Origin: Actinomadura rupiterrae
GTDB taxonomy: Bacteria > Actinomycetota > Actinomycetes > Streptosporangiales > Streptosporangiaceae
DNA length: 64,000 nt
Direction: 5' to 3'
NCBI RefSeq assembly: GCF_024172125.1
Contig: NZ_JAMZEA010000006.1
Span: forward strand, 558,001-622,000
The notes beneath the pieces were generated by a model, which searched no databases, had not been told where the DNA came from, and worked only from the letters and a program-made list of their open reading frames with translations. Below are positions 37,941 to 50,009 of this stretch, piece after piece (position 1 is the stretch's first letter; every line of letters begins with the position of its first letter). Both the position numbers and the translations under genes were made by a program.

Positions 37941-37990
37941 TCCCGGCACTCTATCCGGCCCCTCCCGAACAACTTCTGACCTGGGGTAAC

Positions 37991-38020
37991 TTGACAACAG
38001 TCGAACTCGTGTTCGACATT
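37991..38020 (+). promoter_or_regulatory. SOS-regulated promoter of the mutasome operon
   Basis: TTGACA (37991-37996) and GACATT (38015-38020) at 18-bp spacing, with the SOS box occupying the spacer. The imuA start is 30 bp downstream. Confidence 0.65.
38001..38016. promoter_or_regulatory. LexA SOS box
   Basis: TCGAACTCGTGTTCGA is a perfect match to the TCGAAC-N4-GTTCGA box recognised by LexA in mycobacteria and streptomycetes. It lies between the -35 and -10 elements of the imuA promoter, the classic position for repression released on DNA damage. Confidence 0.9.
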
Positions 38021-38049
38021 GACGAGGTGGCGAGCGCAGGGGAGGAACC

Positions 38050-38883
38050 GTGGCGGACGCGTCGGCGGCCCCCAGTCTCCCGCCGCATGCCGCGCTGCGG
38101 GACCAGCTCGTCCGCGCGGGCGCGCAGGGCGGGCAAGGGGTGCCGGTGCTGCCCGCGCTGCGGACGCTCCTGCCCGGCGGGCTCCGGGCGGGTTCGGTCG
38201 TCGGACTGGACGGCTCCGGAGCGGCCTCGCTGGGCGTCGCCCTGGTCGCCGGAGCGTCCGCCGACGCCGGTCCGCAGGCCGAAAGCGCGCCGGCGAACGG
38301 GTGGAGCGCGGTCGTCGGCGTCCCCGAGTTCGGGGTGCTCGCCGCGTGCGGCATGGGCGCCGACCCGCGCCGCCTGCTCCTGGTGGACGATCCGGCTGAG
38401 CGCTGGCCCGATGTCGTCGCGGCGCTGGTGGAAGCCGTGAGCCTGGTCCTGGTGAGGCCGCCCGAGCGTCCCGCGCCCGCGGTCGTCCGGCGCCTGACGG
38501 CCCTCGCTCGCAAGCACGGGAGCGTTCTCACGCTGACCGGTCCCGCTGTGCAGACCTGGCCGGGCATAAGGCTGAAGCTCGCCGTGACCGAATCCGAATG
38601 GGAGGGCCTGGGCGATGGCCACGGCGTCCTGGGCGGACGTCGTGCGCACGTGGTCGCGCAAGGCCATGACGCTCCGGGAGCCGGACGCCGCGAATGGCTG
38701 TGGCTGCCCAACGCCGAAGGCAAGGTCGAACCGGCCGAGGCCCCGCGCGCCCGCACGAGCGGCCGTCCTGTGCTGGAGGTCGTGCCCGGTGTCAGGAGCA
38801 TGCCCGATGCCAGGAGCGGGCCCGACGTCAGGAGCGGGCCCGACGTCAGGAGCGGGCCCGATGCCAGGAGTACCGCGTCATGA
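38050..38883 (+). CDS. imuA: ImuA' mutasome protein (RecA-like)
   Basis: 277 aa starting at GTG after GAGGAACC. It has a degenerate RecA-like fold (VLPALRTLLPGGLRAGSVVGL, where the P-loop is lost: GLDGSGAASLG; RLLLVDDPAERWPDVVAAL; GSVLTLTGPAVQTWPG), like the Rv3395c-type ImuA' of actinobacteria. The operon order imuA-imuB-dnaE2 and the SOS box confirm the assignment. The C-terminal 30 residues consist of about five hexapeptides of the GPDVRS type, encoded by an 18-bp repeat. Its stop overlaps the imuB start (ATGA). Confidence 0.88.
   Translation: MADASAAPSLPPHAALRDQLVRAGAQGGQGVPVLPALRTLLPGGLRAGSVVGLDGSGAASLGVALVAGASADAGPQAESAPANGWSAVVGVPEFGVLAACGMGADPRRLLLVDDPAERWPDVVAALVEAVSLVLVRPPERPAPAVVRRLTALARKHGSVLTLTGPAVQTWPGIRLKLAVTESEWEGLGDGHGVLGGRRAHVVAQGHDAPGAGRREWLWLPNAEGKVEPAEAPRARTSGRPVLEVVPGVRSMPDARSGPDVRSGPDVRSGPDARSTAS
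38784..38871. repeat. 18-bp in-frame tandem repeat at the imuA 3' end
   Basis: GTCAGGAGC or GCCAGGAGC recurs at 38791, 38809, 38827, 38845 and 38863, every 18 bp, encoding (M/G)PD(A/V)RS hexapeptides. Two internal units are identical. The array ends 9 bp before the imuB start codon. Confidence 0.85.
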
Positions 38884-40403
38884 GCCGGGTCCTGGTGGTG
38901 TGGTGCCCGGACTGGCCCGCGACGGCGGTCGGCATCGAGGCGTCCGTGCCCGGGGCCGTGGTGGACGGAGGCCGGATCGCGGCCTGCACCTCGGCCGCAC
39001 GGGCCGAAGGCGTCAAGCGAGGGCAGCGCGTCCGCGACGCGCAGCGGCGCTGCCCTGACCTCCTCGTGCGCCCGCGCGACTTCGACGCCGAAGGCCGCAT
39101 GTTCCTCGCGGTCGCGGCGGCCGTCAGCGAGCTGACGCCCAGGGTCGAGGTCGTCCGGCCGGGTCTTTGCGCGGTTCCGGCCAGGGGCCCGGCGACGTTC
39201 TACGGCGGCGAGGAGGCGGCCCGCGTCCTGCTCCAGGACGCGGTGGTCGAGGCGGGCTTCGACTGCGGCGTGGGCGTCGCGGACGGCCTGTTCGCGGCCG
39301 AGCTGGCCGCGCGCGTGCAAGGCGGCGTGGTCGTCCCGCCCGGCGGCGCGGCCGCGTTCCTCGCGCCCTACTCGATGTCGGTCCTGGACCGTCCCGAGCT
39401 GGCCGACCTGCTCGGCCGGCTCGGCATCCGCACGCTCGGCGACTTCGCGGCGCTGCCCGCCGGGCACGTCGCGGGCCGGTTCGGCGCGGACGGCGCGCTC
39501 GCGCACCGGCTGGCGCGCGGTGAGCCGCCCCGTCCGGTCGCGCCGACCGCCGCCTCGGCCGACCTGACCGTCCGCGCCGACTTCGACCCGCCCGCCCAGT
39601 CCGAGGAGGTGACCTTCGCCGCCAAGCGGCTGGCGGCCGAGCTGCACGAGACGCTCGCCGAGCAGGGCCGCGAGTGCGTGCGGCTGTCGGTCGAGATCGG
39701 CCTGGCGGACGGCCACGTCCTGCAGCGGCTCTGGCGGCACGACGGGTCGCTCTCGACGCTCGCTGTAGCCGAACGCGTCCGCTGGCAGCTTTCGGCATGG
39801 CGCACCGACGCGCCTGGCCATGACGAGGACGCCGTGTGGGGCGGCGTGGTCTGGCTGGAGCTCACCCCCGACCAGCTCGTGCCCGCGGTAGGCAGCCAGG
39901 ACGCGCTGTGGGGGCAGAGCGGCGTGGACGAGCGCGTCTCGCGCGCCACCGACCGGATCCAGGCGCTCCTGGGGCACGGCGGCGTCGCGCGCCCGCTGCT
40001 GGTGGACGGCCGCGGGCCCGGCGAGCAGGTGATCAAGGTCCCGGTCGGCGACCTGCCGCCGCGCGAGATCCCGGACGGCCCGTGGCCCGGCCGCGTCCCC
40101 GCACCCGCGCCCGCCGTCGTCCCGGCCGAGCCCCTGCCCGCCGCCGTGACCGGCCCGGACGGCGCTGAGGTGCGCGTGTCGGCGCGTTGCGCGGTCTCGG
40201 CACCTCCGGCATGGGTCGCGGTCGGCGAGGCCCGCTCCGAGGCCGTGACGGGCTGGACCGGTCCCTGGCCGGTCGCCGAGCGCTGGTGGGAGCCCGAGCG
40301 GGCCCGCCGCCGCGCGCGGTTCCAGGTCACGACGGCCGCGGGCGCCGCGTACCTGCTGGCCGTCGAGGGCGGCCGCTGGCACGTGGAGGCGGCCTATGAG
40401 TAA
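38880..40403 (+). CDS. imuB: ImuB, catalytically inactive Y-family polymerase-like protein
   Basis: 507 aa. ImuB links the error-prone polymerase to the beta clamp. The Y-family fold is visible (GVKRGQRVRDAQRRCPDLLVRPRDF in part: RRCPDLLVRPRDF; VEVVRPGLCAVPARGPATFYGGEE; GVGVADGLFAAELAA; RLGIRTLGDFAALPA), but the catalytic acids are gone: the first motif reads VVWCPDWPATAV and the second lacks the SxDE pair (LCAVPARGP). This is the hallmark of ImuB. The ATG overlaps the imuA stop, and the gene overlaps dnaE2 by 8 bp. Confidence 0.93.
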   Translation: MSRVLVVWCPDWPATAVGIEASVPGAVVDGGRIAACTSAARAEGVKRGQRVRDAQRRCPDLLVRPRDFDAEGRMFLAVAAAVSELTPRVEVVRPGLCAVPARGPATFYGGEEAARVLLQDAVVEAGFDCGVGVADGLFAAELAARVQGGVVVPPGGAAAFLAPYSMSVLDRPELADLLGRLGIRTLGDFAALPAGHVAGRFGADGALAHRLARGEPPRPVAPTAASADLTVRADFDPPAQSEEVTFAAKRLAAELHETLAEQGRECVRLSVEIGLADGHVLQRLWRHDGSLSTLAVAERVRWQLSAWRTDAPGHDEDAVWGGVVWLELTPDQLVPAVGSQDALWGQSGVDERVSRATDRIQALLGHGGVARPLLVDGRGPGEQVIKVPVGDLPPREIPDGPWPGRVPAPAPAVVPAEPLPAAVTGPDGAEVRVSARCAVSAPPAWVAVGEARSEAVTGWTGPWPVAERWWEPERARRRARFQVTTAAGAAYLLAVEGGRWHVEAAYE

Positions 40404-43400
40404 CTGGTTCAACCCGCCCGTCCCGTGGTCCGAGCTGGAGAAACGGCTCACCTGGAACGGCGGCGCGCGCCCGGCCCCGCGCGAGGAGAAGAAAAAGCCC
40501 CCGCCGAAGCCGTCAGGGCCGGAGAAGCCGGGGATCGAGTGGGCCGAGCTGCACTGCCACACCTCGTTCAGCTTCCTGGACGGGGCCAGCGATCCGACGC
40601 GGCTCGTGGAGGAGGCCACGCGCCTGGGCGTAGGGACGATGGCCGTAACCGATCACGACGGGATGTACGGGGTCGTGCGGTTCTCCCAGGCCGCCCGTGA
40701 AGCGGGCATCAAGACCGTCTTCGGGGCCGAGCTGAGCCTGGACATCGAGACCCCGCGCGCAGGAGAGACCGATCCCGCCGGACGGCACCTGCTCGTGCTC
40801 GCGCGCGACCCGTCCGGCTACGCGAAGCTGTGCTCGGCCATCACGACGGCGCAGCTCGAAGGCGGCCAGAAGGGACGGCCGGTCTACGACCTGGAAGATC
40901 TCGCGCACGCGCACGAGGGCAGCTGGGCCGTGCTCACCGGATGCCGCAAGGGCCCGGTTCCGGCGGCGCTCGCCGAGGGCGGTCCCGAGGCGGCCGCGCG
41001 GGAGCTCCGGCGCATGATCGGGATGTTCGGGCGGGAGAACGTCTTCGTCGAGCTGATCGACCACGACCAGCCCGGCGACGACGTCCGCAACGACGCGCTC
41101 TTCGCGCTCGCGCAGGAGGTCGGCGCACAGGTGGTGGCGTCCAACAACGTGCACTTCGCCGCGCCCGGAGCCGAAGCCCGCCTAGCCGAGACGATGGCGG
41201 CCGTCAGGGCGCGCCGCGCACTGGACGACATGGTCGGCTGGCTTCCCGCGAGCGGGACGGCGCACCTGCGCAGTGGCGTGGAGATGGCCGCGCGCCTGGC
41301 CCGCTTCCCGGGCGTCTTCGAACGGACGGTCGCCCTGGGCGCGGAGTGCGAGTTCGACTTTTCCGTGGTCGCCCCCAAGCTGCCTGACTGGCCCCTCGAA
41401 GAAGGCGAAACGGAAGCCAGCCACCTACGGAGACTGGTCGCGCAGGGCGCTCTGGAACGTTACGGCCCGCCCGACAACGAGAACATGCCCGGCGCCTACG
41501 CGCAGATCGCGAAAGAGCTCGACATCATCGAGGGCCTGGGTTTCCCCGGCTACTTCCTGATCGTCCGCGACATCGTGGCGTTCTGCGAGCAAGAGAACAT
41601 CCTGTGCCAGGGACGGGGTTCCGCAGCGAACTCGGCCGTTTGCTACGCGCTCGGTATCACCGGGGTGGACGCCGTGAGGCACGGCCTGCTGTTCGAGCGT
41701 TTCCTCTCACCCGGACGCGACGGCCCACCCGACATCGACCTCGACATCGAGCATCGCCGCCGCGAAGAGGTCATCCAGTACGTCTACGACAAGTACGGGC
41801 GCGCGTGCACGGCACAGGTCGCGAACGTCATCAGCTACCGGCCGCGGATGGCCGTCCGGGACGCGGCACGTGCCCTCGGCCACTCCCCCGGCCAGCAGGA
41901 CGCGTGGTCCCGTGGCATCGACCCGCGCGAGCCGGTCGGTTCGGAGACGCAGGTGCCGGAACCTGTCCGCGACCTTGCGCACCGGATGCTCAAGCTGCCA
42001 CGCCACCTCGGCATCCACTCCGGTGGCATGGTCATCGCCGACCGTCCCGTGGGCGAGGTCTGCCCCATCGAGTGGGCATCGATGGAGAAGCGCAGCGTCC
42101 TGCAATGGGACAAGGACGATTGCGCGGCGGCCGGGCTGGTGAAGTTCGACCTGCTGGGCCTGGGCATGCTGGCGGCCCTGCACGACTGCTTCGACCTCGT
42201 GCGCGAGCACTACGGCCAAAGCTACGGCCTGCAATCCATGCCACCGGAAGACTCCGACGTCTACGACATGCTCTGCGACGCGGACACGGTCGGGGTCTTC
42301 CAGGTCGAGTCGCGCGCGCAGATGTCCGCGCTCCCGCGCCTGCGCCCGCGTCGCTTCTACGACCTGGTCGTGCAGGTGTCGCTCATCCGGCCAGGGCCGA
42401 TCCAGGGCGGCTCGGTCCATCCGTACCTGCGGAGGCGTAAGGGACTTGAGCCGCCCACGTGTCCGCACCCGCTGATGGAGGGCGCGCTCGCACGCACGCT
42501 AGGCGTTCCGCTGTTCCAGGAGCAGATGATGGAGCTGGCCATAGCGTGCGCCGGATTCACACCCGCCGAAGCCGATCAGCTACGGCAGGCGATGGGTTCC
42601 AAGCGCGCACCCGAACGCGTCGAGCGGCTCCGCGAACGCCTCATGCGCGGGATGGCCGAGCGCGGAATCCCGGACGACATCGCCGAAGACGTCTACCAGA
42701 AGATCCTCGGCTTCACCGGCTATGGCTTCCCCGAATCGCACGCCCAGAGCTTCGCCCACCTCGTGTACGCGAGCGCGTACCTGAAACGGCACCATCCGGC
42801 CGCGTTCACGGCCGCCATCATCCGCAACCAGCCGATGGGCTTCTACAGCACGAACTCACTACTGGCCGACGCGAAACGGCACGGCATCACCGTTCGCGGC
42901 GTGGACGTCAATGCCAGCGACCTGCACACGACCCTCGAAGAGCCCGTCGCACCCACGCGCGCGCACAAGCACGCGCCGTCCACCCCACAGCCCGCCATCC
43001 GGGTCGGTCTGGCCAGCGTCCGCGATCTGGGCACCGCTACGGCCGAGGCCATCGCAGCCGGACGTCCCTACCGGGACATGGAAGACCTCGCACGCCGCGT
43101 CACACTTTCGGCGGCGGCGCTAGAGGCACTGGCGACGGCAGGCGCGTTCGGGTGTTTCGGCTTGTCCCGCCGCGAGGCGCTATGGGCGGCGGGCGCGCTC
43201 GCAGGGAACAGCCAGAACGCCATGGAAGGGGTCACGCCAGGGACCGTCGCGCCTCCCCTGCCCGCGATGACGCCGATCGAGGAGACGCTCGCCGACCTCT
43301 GGGCGACCGGCATCGCGCACACCCATCCCATGACGCACGTGCGCGAGGCGCTCGACGAACTCGGCGCGCTCTCGTCCGCGAGCCTGACCGAGCGGCCCGG

Positions 43401-43677
43401 CGACACGAACGTGGTCGTCGCGGGGCTCGTGACGCACCGGCAGCGGCCCCCTACGGCGGGCGGCATGGTGTTCATGACGCTGGAGGACGAGACCGGCGTG
43501 ATCAACGTGGTCTGCCCGCCGCCGGTGTTCGCCCGGCACCGCGCCCTGGCCGTGGACTCCCAGGCCCTGCTGGTCAACGGGCGGCTCGAACGCGTGGACG
43601 GCGTCGCCAACGTCCGCGCGACCCGGCTCCGCAGGCTGCCCGTCCCGGGCCGCGTCCGCTCCCGCGACTTCCACTGA
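40396..43677 (+). CDS. dnaE2: Error-prone DNA polymerase III alpha subunit DnaE2
   Basis: 1093 aa, normal length. The N-terminal PHP domain starts at about residue 52 (WAELHCHTSFSFLDGASDP, VTDHDGMYGVVRF). The polymerase core carries GSAANSAVCYALGIT and PDIDLDIEHRRREEVIQY with the catalytic Asp pair at about residues 444-450. The fingers/HhH region and an OB fold (VVVAGLVTHRQRPPTAGGM) follow; LGMLAALHDCFDL and FAHLVYASAYLKRHHPAAF are typical. With ImuA' and ImuB it performs damage-tolerant, mutagenic synthesis under SOS control. The operon is intact. Confidence 0.96.
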   Translation: MSNWFNPPVPWSELEKRLTWNGGARPAPREEKKKPPPKPSGPEKPGIEWAELHCHTSFSFLDGASDPTRLVEEATRLGVGTMAVTDHDGMYGVVRFSQAAREAGIKTVFGAELSLDIETPRAGETDPAGRHLLVLARDPSGYAKLCSAITTAQLEGGQKGRPVYDLEDLAHAHEGSWAVLTGCRKGPVPAALAEGGPEAAARELRRMIGMFGRENVFVELIDHDQPGDDVRNDALFALAQEVGAQVVASNNVHFAAPGAEARLAETMAAVRARRALDDMVGWLPASGTAHLRSGVEMAARLARFPGVFERTVALGAECEFDFSVVAPKLPDWPLEEGETEASHLRRLVAQGALERYGPPDNENMPGAYAQIAKELDIIEGLGFPGYFLIVRDIVAFCEQENILCQGRGSAANSAVCYALGITGVDAVRHGLLFERFLSPGRDGPPDIDLDIEHRRREEVIQYVYDKYGRACTAQVANVISYRPRMAVRDAARALGHSPGQQDAWSRGIDPREPVGSETQVPEPVRDLAHRMLKLPRHLGIHSGGMVIADRPVGEVCPIEWASMEKRSVLQWDKDDCAAAGLVKFDLLGLGMLAALHDCFDLVREHYGQSYGLQSMPPEDSDVYDMLCDADTVGVFQVESRAQMSALPRLRPRRFYDLVVQVSLIRPGPIQGGSVHPYLRRRKGLEPPTCPHPLMEGALARTLGVPLFQEQMMELAIACAGFTPAEADQLRQAMGSKRAPERVERLRERLMRGMAERGIPDDIAEDVYQKILGFTGYGFPESHAQSFAHLVYASAYLKRHHPAAFTAAIIRNQPMGFYSTNSLLADAKRHGITVRGVDVNASDLHTTLEEPVAPTRAHKHAPSTPQPAIRVGLASVRDLGTATAEAIAAGRPYRDMEDLARRVTLSAAALEALATAGAFGCFGLSRREALWAAGALAGNSQNAMEGVTPGTVAPPLPAMTPIEETLADLWATGIAHTHPMTHVREALDELGALSSASLTERPGDTNVVVAGLVTHRQRPPTAGGMVFMTLEDETGVINVVCPPPVFARHRALAVDSQALLVNGRLERVDGVANVRATRLRRLPVPGRVRSRDFH

Positions 43678-43701
43678 CGCCGAGCCGGGCCACCCGCCGG
43701 G

Positions 43702-45165
43702 TCAGCCGCCGGAGAAGCGCTCCCCCGGACGGACGTGCCGGGCGGCGAGCAGGTCGGACACGGTCGCCGGCGTGTACCCCTGGGCCTTCAGACGCGCGAT
43801 GATCTGCGGCACGGCGTCCACGGTCGTCCCGTAGATGTCGTGCATGAGGACCACCCCGCCCGGGCGCGCGCCCGCCACGGCGCGGTCGGCGACGGCCGAG
43901 GCGTCCCGGTCGCGCCAGTCCAGGGTGTCGGCGTTCCACAGCGCCTGGACGAGCCCGAGCGAGCGCGCGACGTCCGAGACGACCCCGTTGGACGCGCCGT
44001 AAGGCGGCCGCAGCAGCACCGGCGCCTGGCCGGTGATCTGCCGGAGGACGTCCTGCGTCTCCTGGATCTGCGCGTGCACCTGGATCGGCGGAAGCCGGGT
44101 CAGGTCGCGGTGGTCCTGCGAGTGGTCGCCGATCTCGTGCCCCTCCGCGGCCTCGCGGCGGACCAGTTCCGGATAGGCGGCGGCGTTCGTCCCAACCACG
44201 AAGAACGTCACTCGTACGCCCGCGCGGTTCAGCTCGTCCAGCAGGCGGGGCGTGTCGGGGCCGGGACCGTCGTCGAAGGTCAGCGCCACGCATTTCGCGA
44301 CAGCGCAGTTGGGAGCGTCGGCGGGCGTGCGCGCACCCTCCGGCCCACCCGGCCCGGGAGCGTCCGCGCCGAGCGCGAGCCGGGGCCGCGGTGTGAGGGA
44401 CGCGGCGCGGGCGCGGCGGCCGAAGTCCGACAGCAACGGCTCGAACGCGGACGCGGGCAGCGCCACCGCGACGCGGCCGGGCGCGGCCGGGGCAACCGAG
44501 TGGTCGCTGAACTCCACGACCAGGTCGCCGTCGTCGTTGAACGCCATGGACGCGAAGGTCTCAGGGGTCGGGGTGACGCGGGCGGGGTCGGCCTTCGCCA
44601 CGATGCGCGCGCGCACGAGATCGGCCAGGCGTTTCAGGCCAGACGGGCCGTCCACCAGGCCGTCCGACCCGACCGCCTGTCCGGTACGGCCGTCGTACCA
44701 GTACGTGCGGCGCGACTCGCCCGCGTCCGCGCCCTGCGAACTCCACCCGGTGAGCCGGACGCCGACGATGTCCCCGGACGCGGCGGTCAGCGTCCACTGC
44801 ACGTTCAGTTCCGGGACGGACGCGCCGGGCGCGGCAGACGTGCCGGGCGCGGCGGCGAGGGCGCTCGCCGCCGCGCGTCTGTAGGGGGCGGCCAGCTCGT
44901 CCACGGCCTCGGCGAGCCGCTCGGTCAGCGGCCGCGCGCCGGGCACGGCCGGGTAGGCGGTGTAGAGGCGGTGCCGCGCGTCCTCCTCGCTACGGGCGAC
45001 CGTCTCCAGCCCGGGCACGGACGCGACGTCCACGGCGTGCGGCTGGGTCGTGTCGGACGCGGTCGGGCGGGCCCAGCGGTCGTCGCCACCGCATCCCGAC
45101 GCCGCGCCCAGCAGCAGGCCCGCCGCGAGCGCGGCCGCGGCCCCACGCCATCGCGCCGGTCGCAC
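43702..45165 (-). CDS. Lipoprotein polysaccharide deacetylase (NodB domain)
   Basis: 487 aa. A lipoprotein signal peptide ends at LLLGAASGC, so the protein is probably anchored on the outer face of the membrane. Residues about 40-275 form an uncharacterised N-terminal domain like that seen in actinobacterial and Bacillus PdaC-type proteins. The NodB catalytic domain follows: VALTFDDGPGPDT with the metal Asp, EIGDHSQDHRDL with the HxxxH metal site, LLRPPYGASNGVV, and GGVVLMHDIYGTT. All catalytic motifs are present. Likely acts on peptidoglycan or another N-acetylated envelope polymer. Confidence 0.93.
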   Translation of the reverse strand: MRPARWRGAAAALAAGLLLGAASGCGGDDRWARPTASDTTQPHAVDVASVPGLETVARSEEDARHRLYTAYPAVPGARPLTERLAEAVDELAAPYRRAAASALAAAPGTSAAPGASVPELNVQWTLTAASGDIVGVRLTGWSSQGADAGESRRTYWYDGRTGQAVGSDGLVDGPSGLKRLADLVRARIVAKADPARVTPTPETFASMAFNDDGDLVVEFSDHSVAPAAPGRVAVALPASAFEPLLSDFGRRARAASLTPRPRLALGADAPGPGGPEGARTPADAPNCAVAKCVALTFDDGPGPDTPRLLDELNRAGVRVTFFVVGTNAAAYPELVRREAAEGHEIGDHSQDHRDLTRLPPIQVHAQIQETQDVLRQITGQAPVLLRPPYGASNGVVSDVARSLGLVQALWNADTLDWRDRDASAVADRAVAGARPGGVVLMHDIYGTTVDAVPQIIARLKAQGYTPATVSDLLAARHVRPGERFSGG

Positions 45166-45392
45166 GCCACCCCCACCGAATAATTCCGACGAATCAGACA
45201 GATCGGCAGGCTATGGCGGCGATCGCCGCCGCGGGAGGGCATCCGGACAGCCATGAACGAGGTTTGCCCCAGTCCCCTTTCCGCTTTACCTCCACTTGGC
45301 CTGCACTTGGCTCTGGCCCTACCAGTCGGGGCTCTGTCATCGTGTGACGGTCGGGGGAGTCCGCGGGGGCGGGCGCGGTTGAGGGACACAGG

Positions 45393-47630
<2,238 letters not shown>

Positions 47631-49960
47631 CCTCGGCCGGGCGCGCCAGCCGGCTCGGCCACCACATGAGCCGGCCGACGTCCAGGTTCAGCGCCGTGAC
47701 CAGCACCGACCGGACGATGAAGGTGTCCAGCAGGACGCCGAACGCGACGGTGAAGCCGAGCGCGGTGACGAACACCAGCGGCAGCGAGCCGAGCGCCGCG
47801 AACGTCCCGGCGAGCACCGCGCCCGCCGAGGTGATCACGCCGCCGGTCGCGGACAGGCCGATGAGCGCGCCGCGCTGCGTGCCGTGCCGCTTGGCCTCCT
47901 CGTGCACGCGCGTCATGAGGAAGATGTTGTAGTCGGTACCGAGCGCCACCAGGAAGACGAACGTCCATAGCGGGAACGACTGGTCCACCCCGGCGAACCC
48001 GAAGGCGAACTTGAACAGGACCGCGCTCACGCCGAGCGCCGCCGTGTAGGACAGCACGACCGTCAGCACCAGCAGCACCGGCGCGACGACGGCCCGCAGC
48101 AGCGCCATGAGGATGGCGACCACGACCACCAGGACGATCGGGATGACGAGCCACTGGTCGTGCCGGGACGCCTTGCTGACGTCGTAGGTGAACGCCGATC
48201 CGCCGCCGACCTTCGCGTCCGCGCCCTTCACGTCGTGCACGGCCGTCCGGGTCCGGTTGAGCGCCGTGAACGCGGCGCCGCTGTCGGAACGGGCCGTGAG
48301 CGTGCCCTCCATGTAGGCGAGGCCGCCCTTGGCCGCTCCGACCTGGTGGACGTTGACGACGCCCGGCACCTGCGCGGCGGCCGCCTGCACCTGCGGCTGC
48401 TGCGCCGCGTTCGCGACGATCACCAGCGGCGAGCCGGTGCCGGCCGGGAAGTGCCGGGTCAGCGCCTCCTCGCCGGTGACCGAGTCGGGCTTGCCGGCGC
48501 TGAACGCGTCCTTGTTGGCGACCGGCCCGGTGTGCAGCCAGAGCAGCCCGCAGGACAGGACGGCCAGGACGACCGCCGTGCCGATCCAGGTGATGCGCGG
48601 GCGCACCGAGATCCGCGTCCCGACGCGGGCCCACAGGCCGCGCTCGGTCGGCTCGGGCGTGCCGTACTTCGGACGGACCGGCCAGAACACCCAGCGGCCG
48701 AGCGCGACCAGGACCGCGGGCAGCAGCGTGACCTCGGCGAGCAGCGCGACACCCACGCCGACGGCCATCACCGGGCCCATGCTCTTGGTCGAGTTCAGCT
48801 CGGCGGCGAGCAGCACCAGCATGCTGATCGCGACCGTGGTGCCGCTCGCGATGATCGCCGGTCCGGCCCGGTGCAGCGCGATCGCCATCGCCTCGTGCCG
48901 GTCCTCGTGCCGCCGCAGCTCCTCCCGGTAGCGGGCGACGAGCAGCAGCGCGTAGTCGGTGCCCGCGCCGAACACCAGCACGGTCAGGATGAACGTGGAC
49001 TGCCCGTTGACGGTCAGCCCGGCGTGCTTGGCGAGCAGGTACACCACCCCCTGCGCGGCCTGCAGGGCGAAGACCACGCAGAGCAGCGGCATCATCCACA
49101 GGATCGGGCTGCGGTAGGTGATGAGCAGGATCAGGATCACGATCGCGGCGGTGATCAGCAGCAGCGTCTTGTCGAAGCCGCTGAACACGTTGCCGAAGTC
49201 GCCGCCGTACCCGGCCGGGCCGGTGACGTGCGCGGACAGCCCGGGCGGGTCCCCGTGCTGGGTGATCTTGCGGAAGTCCTTCACCCCGGCGCCGAGCAGG
49301 TCCCAGCCGGACGTGCCGATCTTCACGTTCACGATCGTCTGCAGGGCGTGCCCGTCCTTGGACGGCGTCGGCCCCAGCACGGACGGGACGATCGGCTTGC
49401 GCGCCTCGCCCTTCAGCTTGCCGGTGACCGCCTTCAGCGCGGCCGCGTCGGCCGTCGCCTTGTCCCTGTCGGCCTGGGTGATCGTGCCGTCCCGGCGCTC
49501 GTACACCACGACCGCGGGGTACTGGTCGGTCGCCACGAACGGCTTGGACCGGTTGTAGACCTCGGTCGCCTCGGCGTTCTTCGGCAGCCACGACGACGCG
49601 TCGTTCTTCTGCACGTGGACGAGCTTGGCCGCGAGCGGCGCCGTGATGCCCACGACGACCACCCAGAGGACGATGACCGCCCACTTCGTCCAGCGTCCGC
49701 ACGGCAGCCTGGAGATCCTGTTCGCGCCCGACATGGCACCCCTCGATGAACGTGGTTCCGCCCGGTCTCCGATCTCCAGTCCAACCCGGCCGGTCACGCA
49801 CGGTCAAGACATGTCGCGTTATTCAAAAGAACGGCAAAGTTCTATGTCACAGGGACGCAGGTAGCCCGGTGTGACGCGTCCGGATGCGGCCAGTGATGAA
49901 CCCGAGCCCCACCACCCCCGTGCGATGTGCTTCACGGGGGCCGACACGCGCGCCACCGGG

Positions 49961-49988
49961 CGAGGCCCGCGGCGTGCGGCGGGCCTCG
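49961..49988 (-). terminator. Hairpin after the Ppx/GppA gene
   Basis: CGAGGCCCGC (49961-49970) pairs with GCGGGCCTCG (49979-49988) around 8 bases, 21 bp downstream of the phosphatase stop. The rest of the 275-bp gap up to the MMPL start holds no recognised feature. Confidence 0.65.
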
Positions 49989-50009
49989 CTGGAACGGTCC
50001 GGGGCCGGG

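Noticed and set aside
36978..40619. A single protein of over 1200 residues on the minus strand
   Set aside because: Only the first-listed 320 residues at the C-terminal end are a dehydrogenase; the rest is antisense to imuA, imuB and dnaE2, which have intact motifs and an SOS promoter.
45215..45230. GGCGGCGATCGCCGCC as an operator of the kinase gene
   Set aside because: It is a perfect palindrome but of a composition expected by chance in such DNA, and it lies closer to the deacetylase start with no promoter elements in register.
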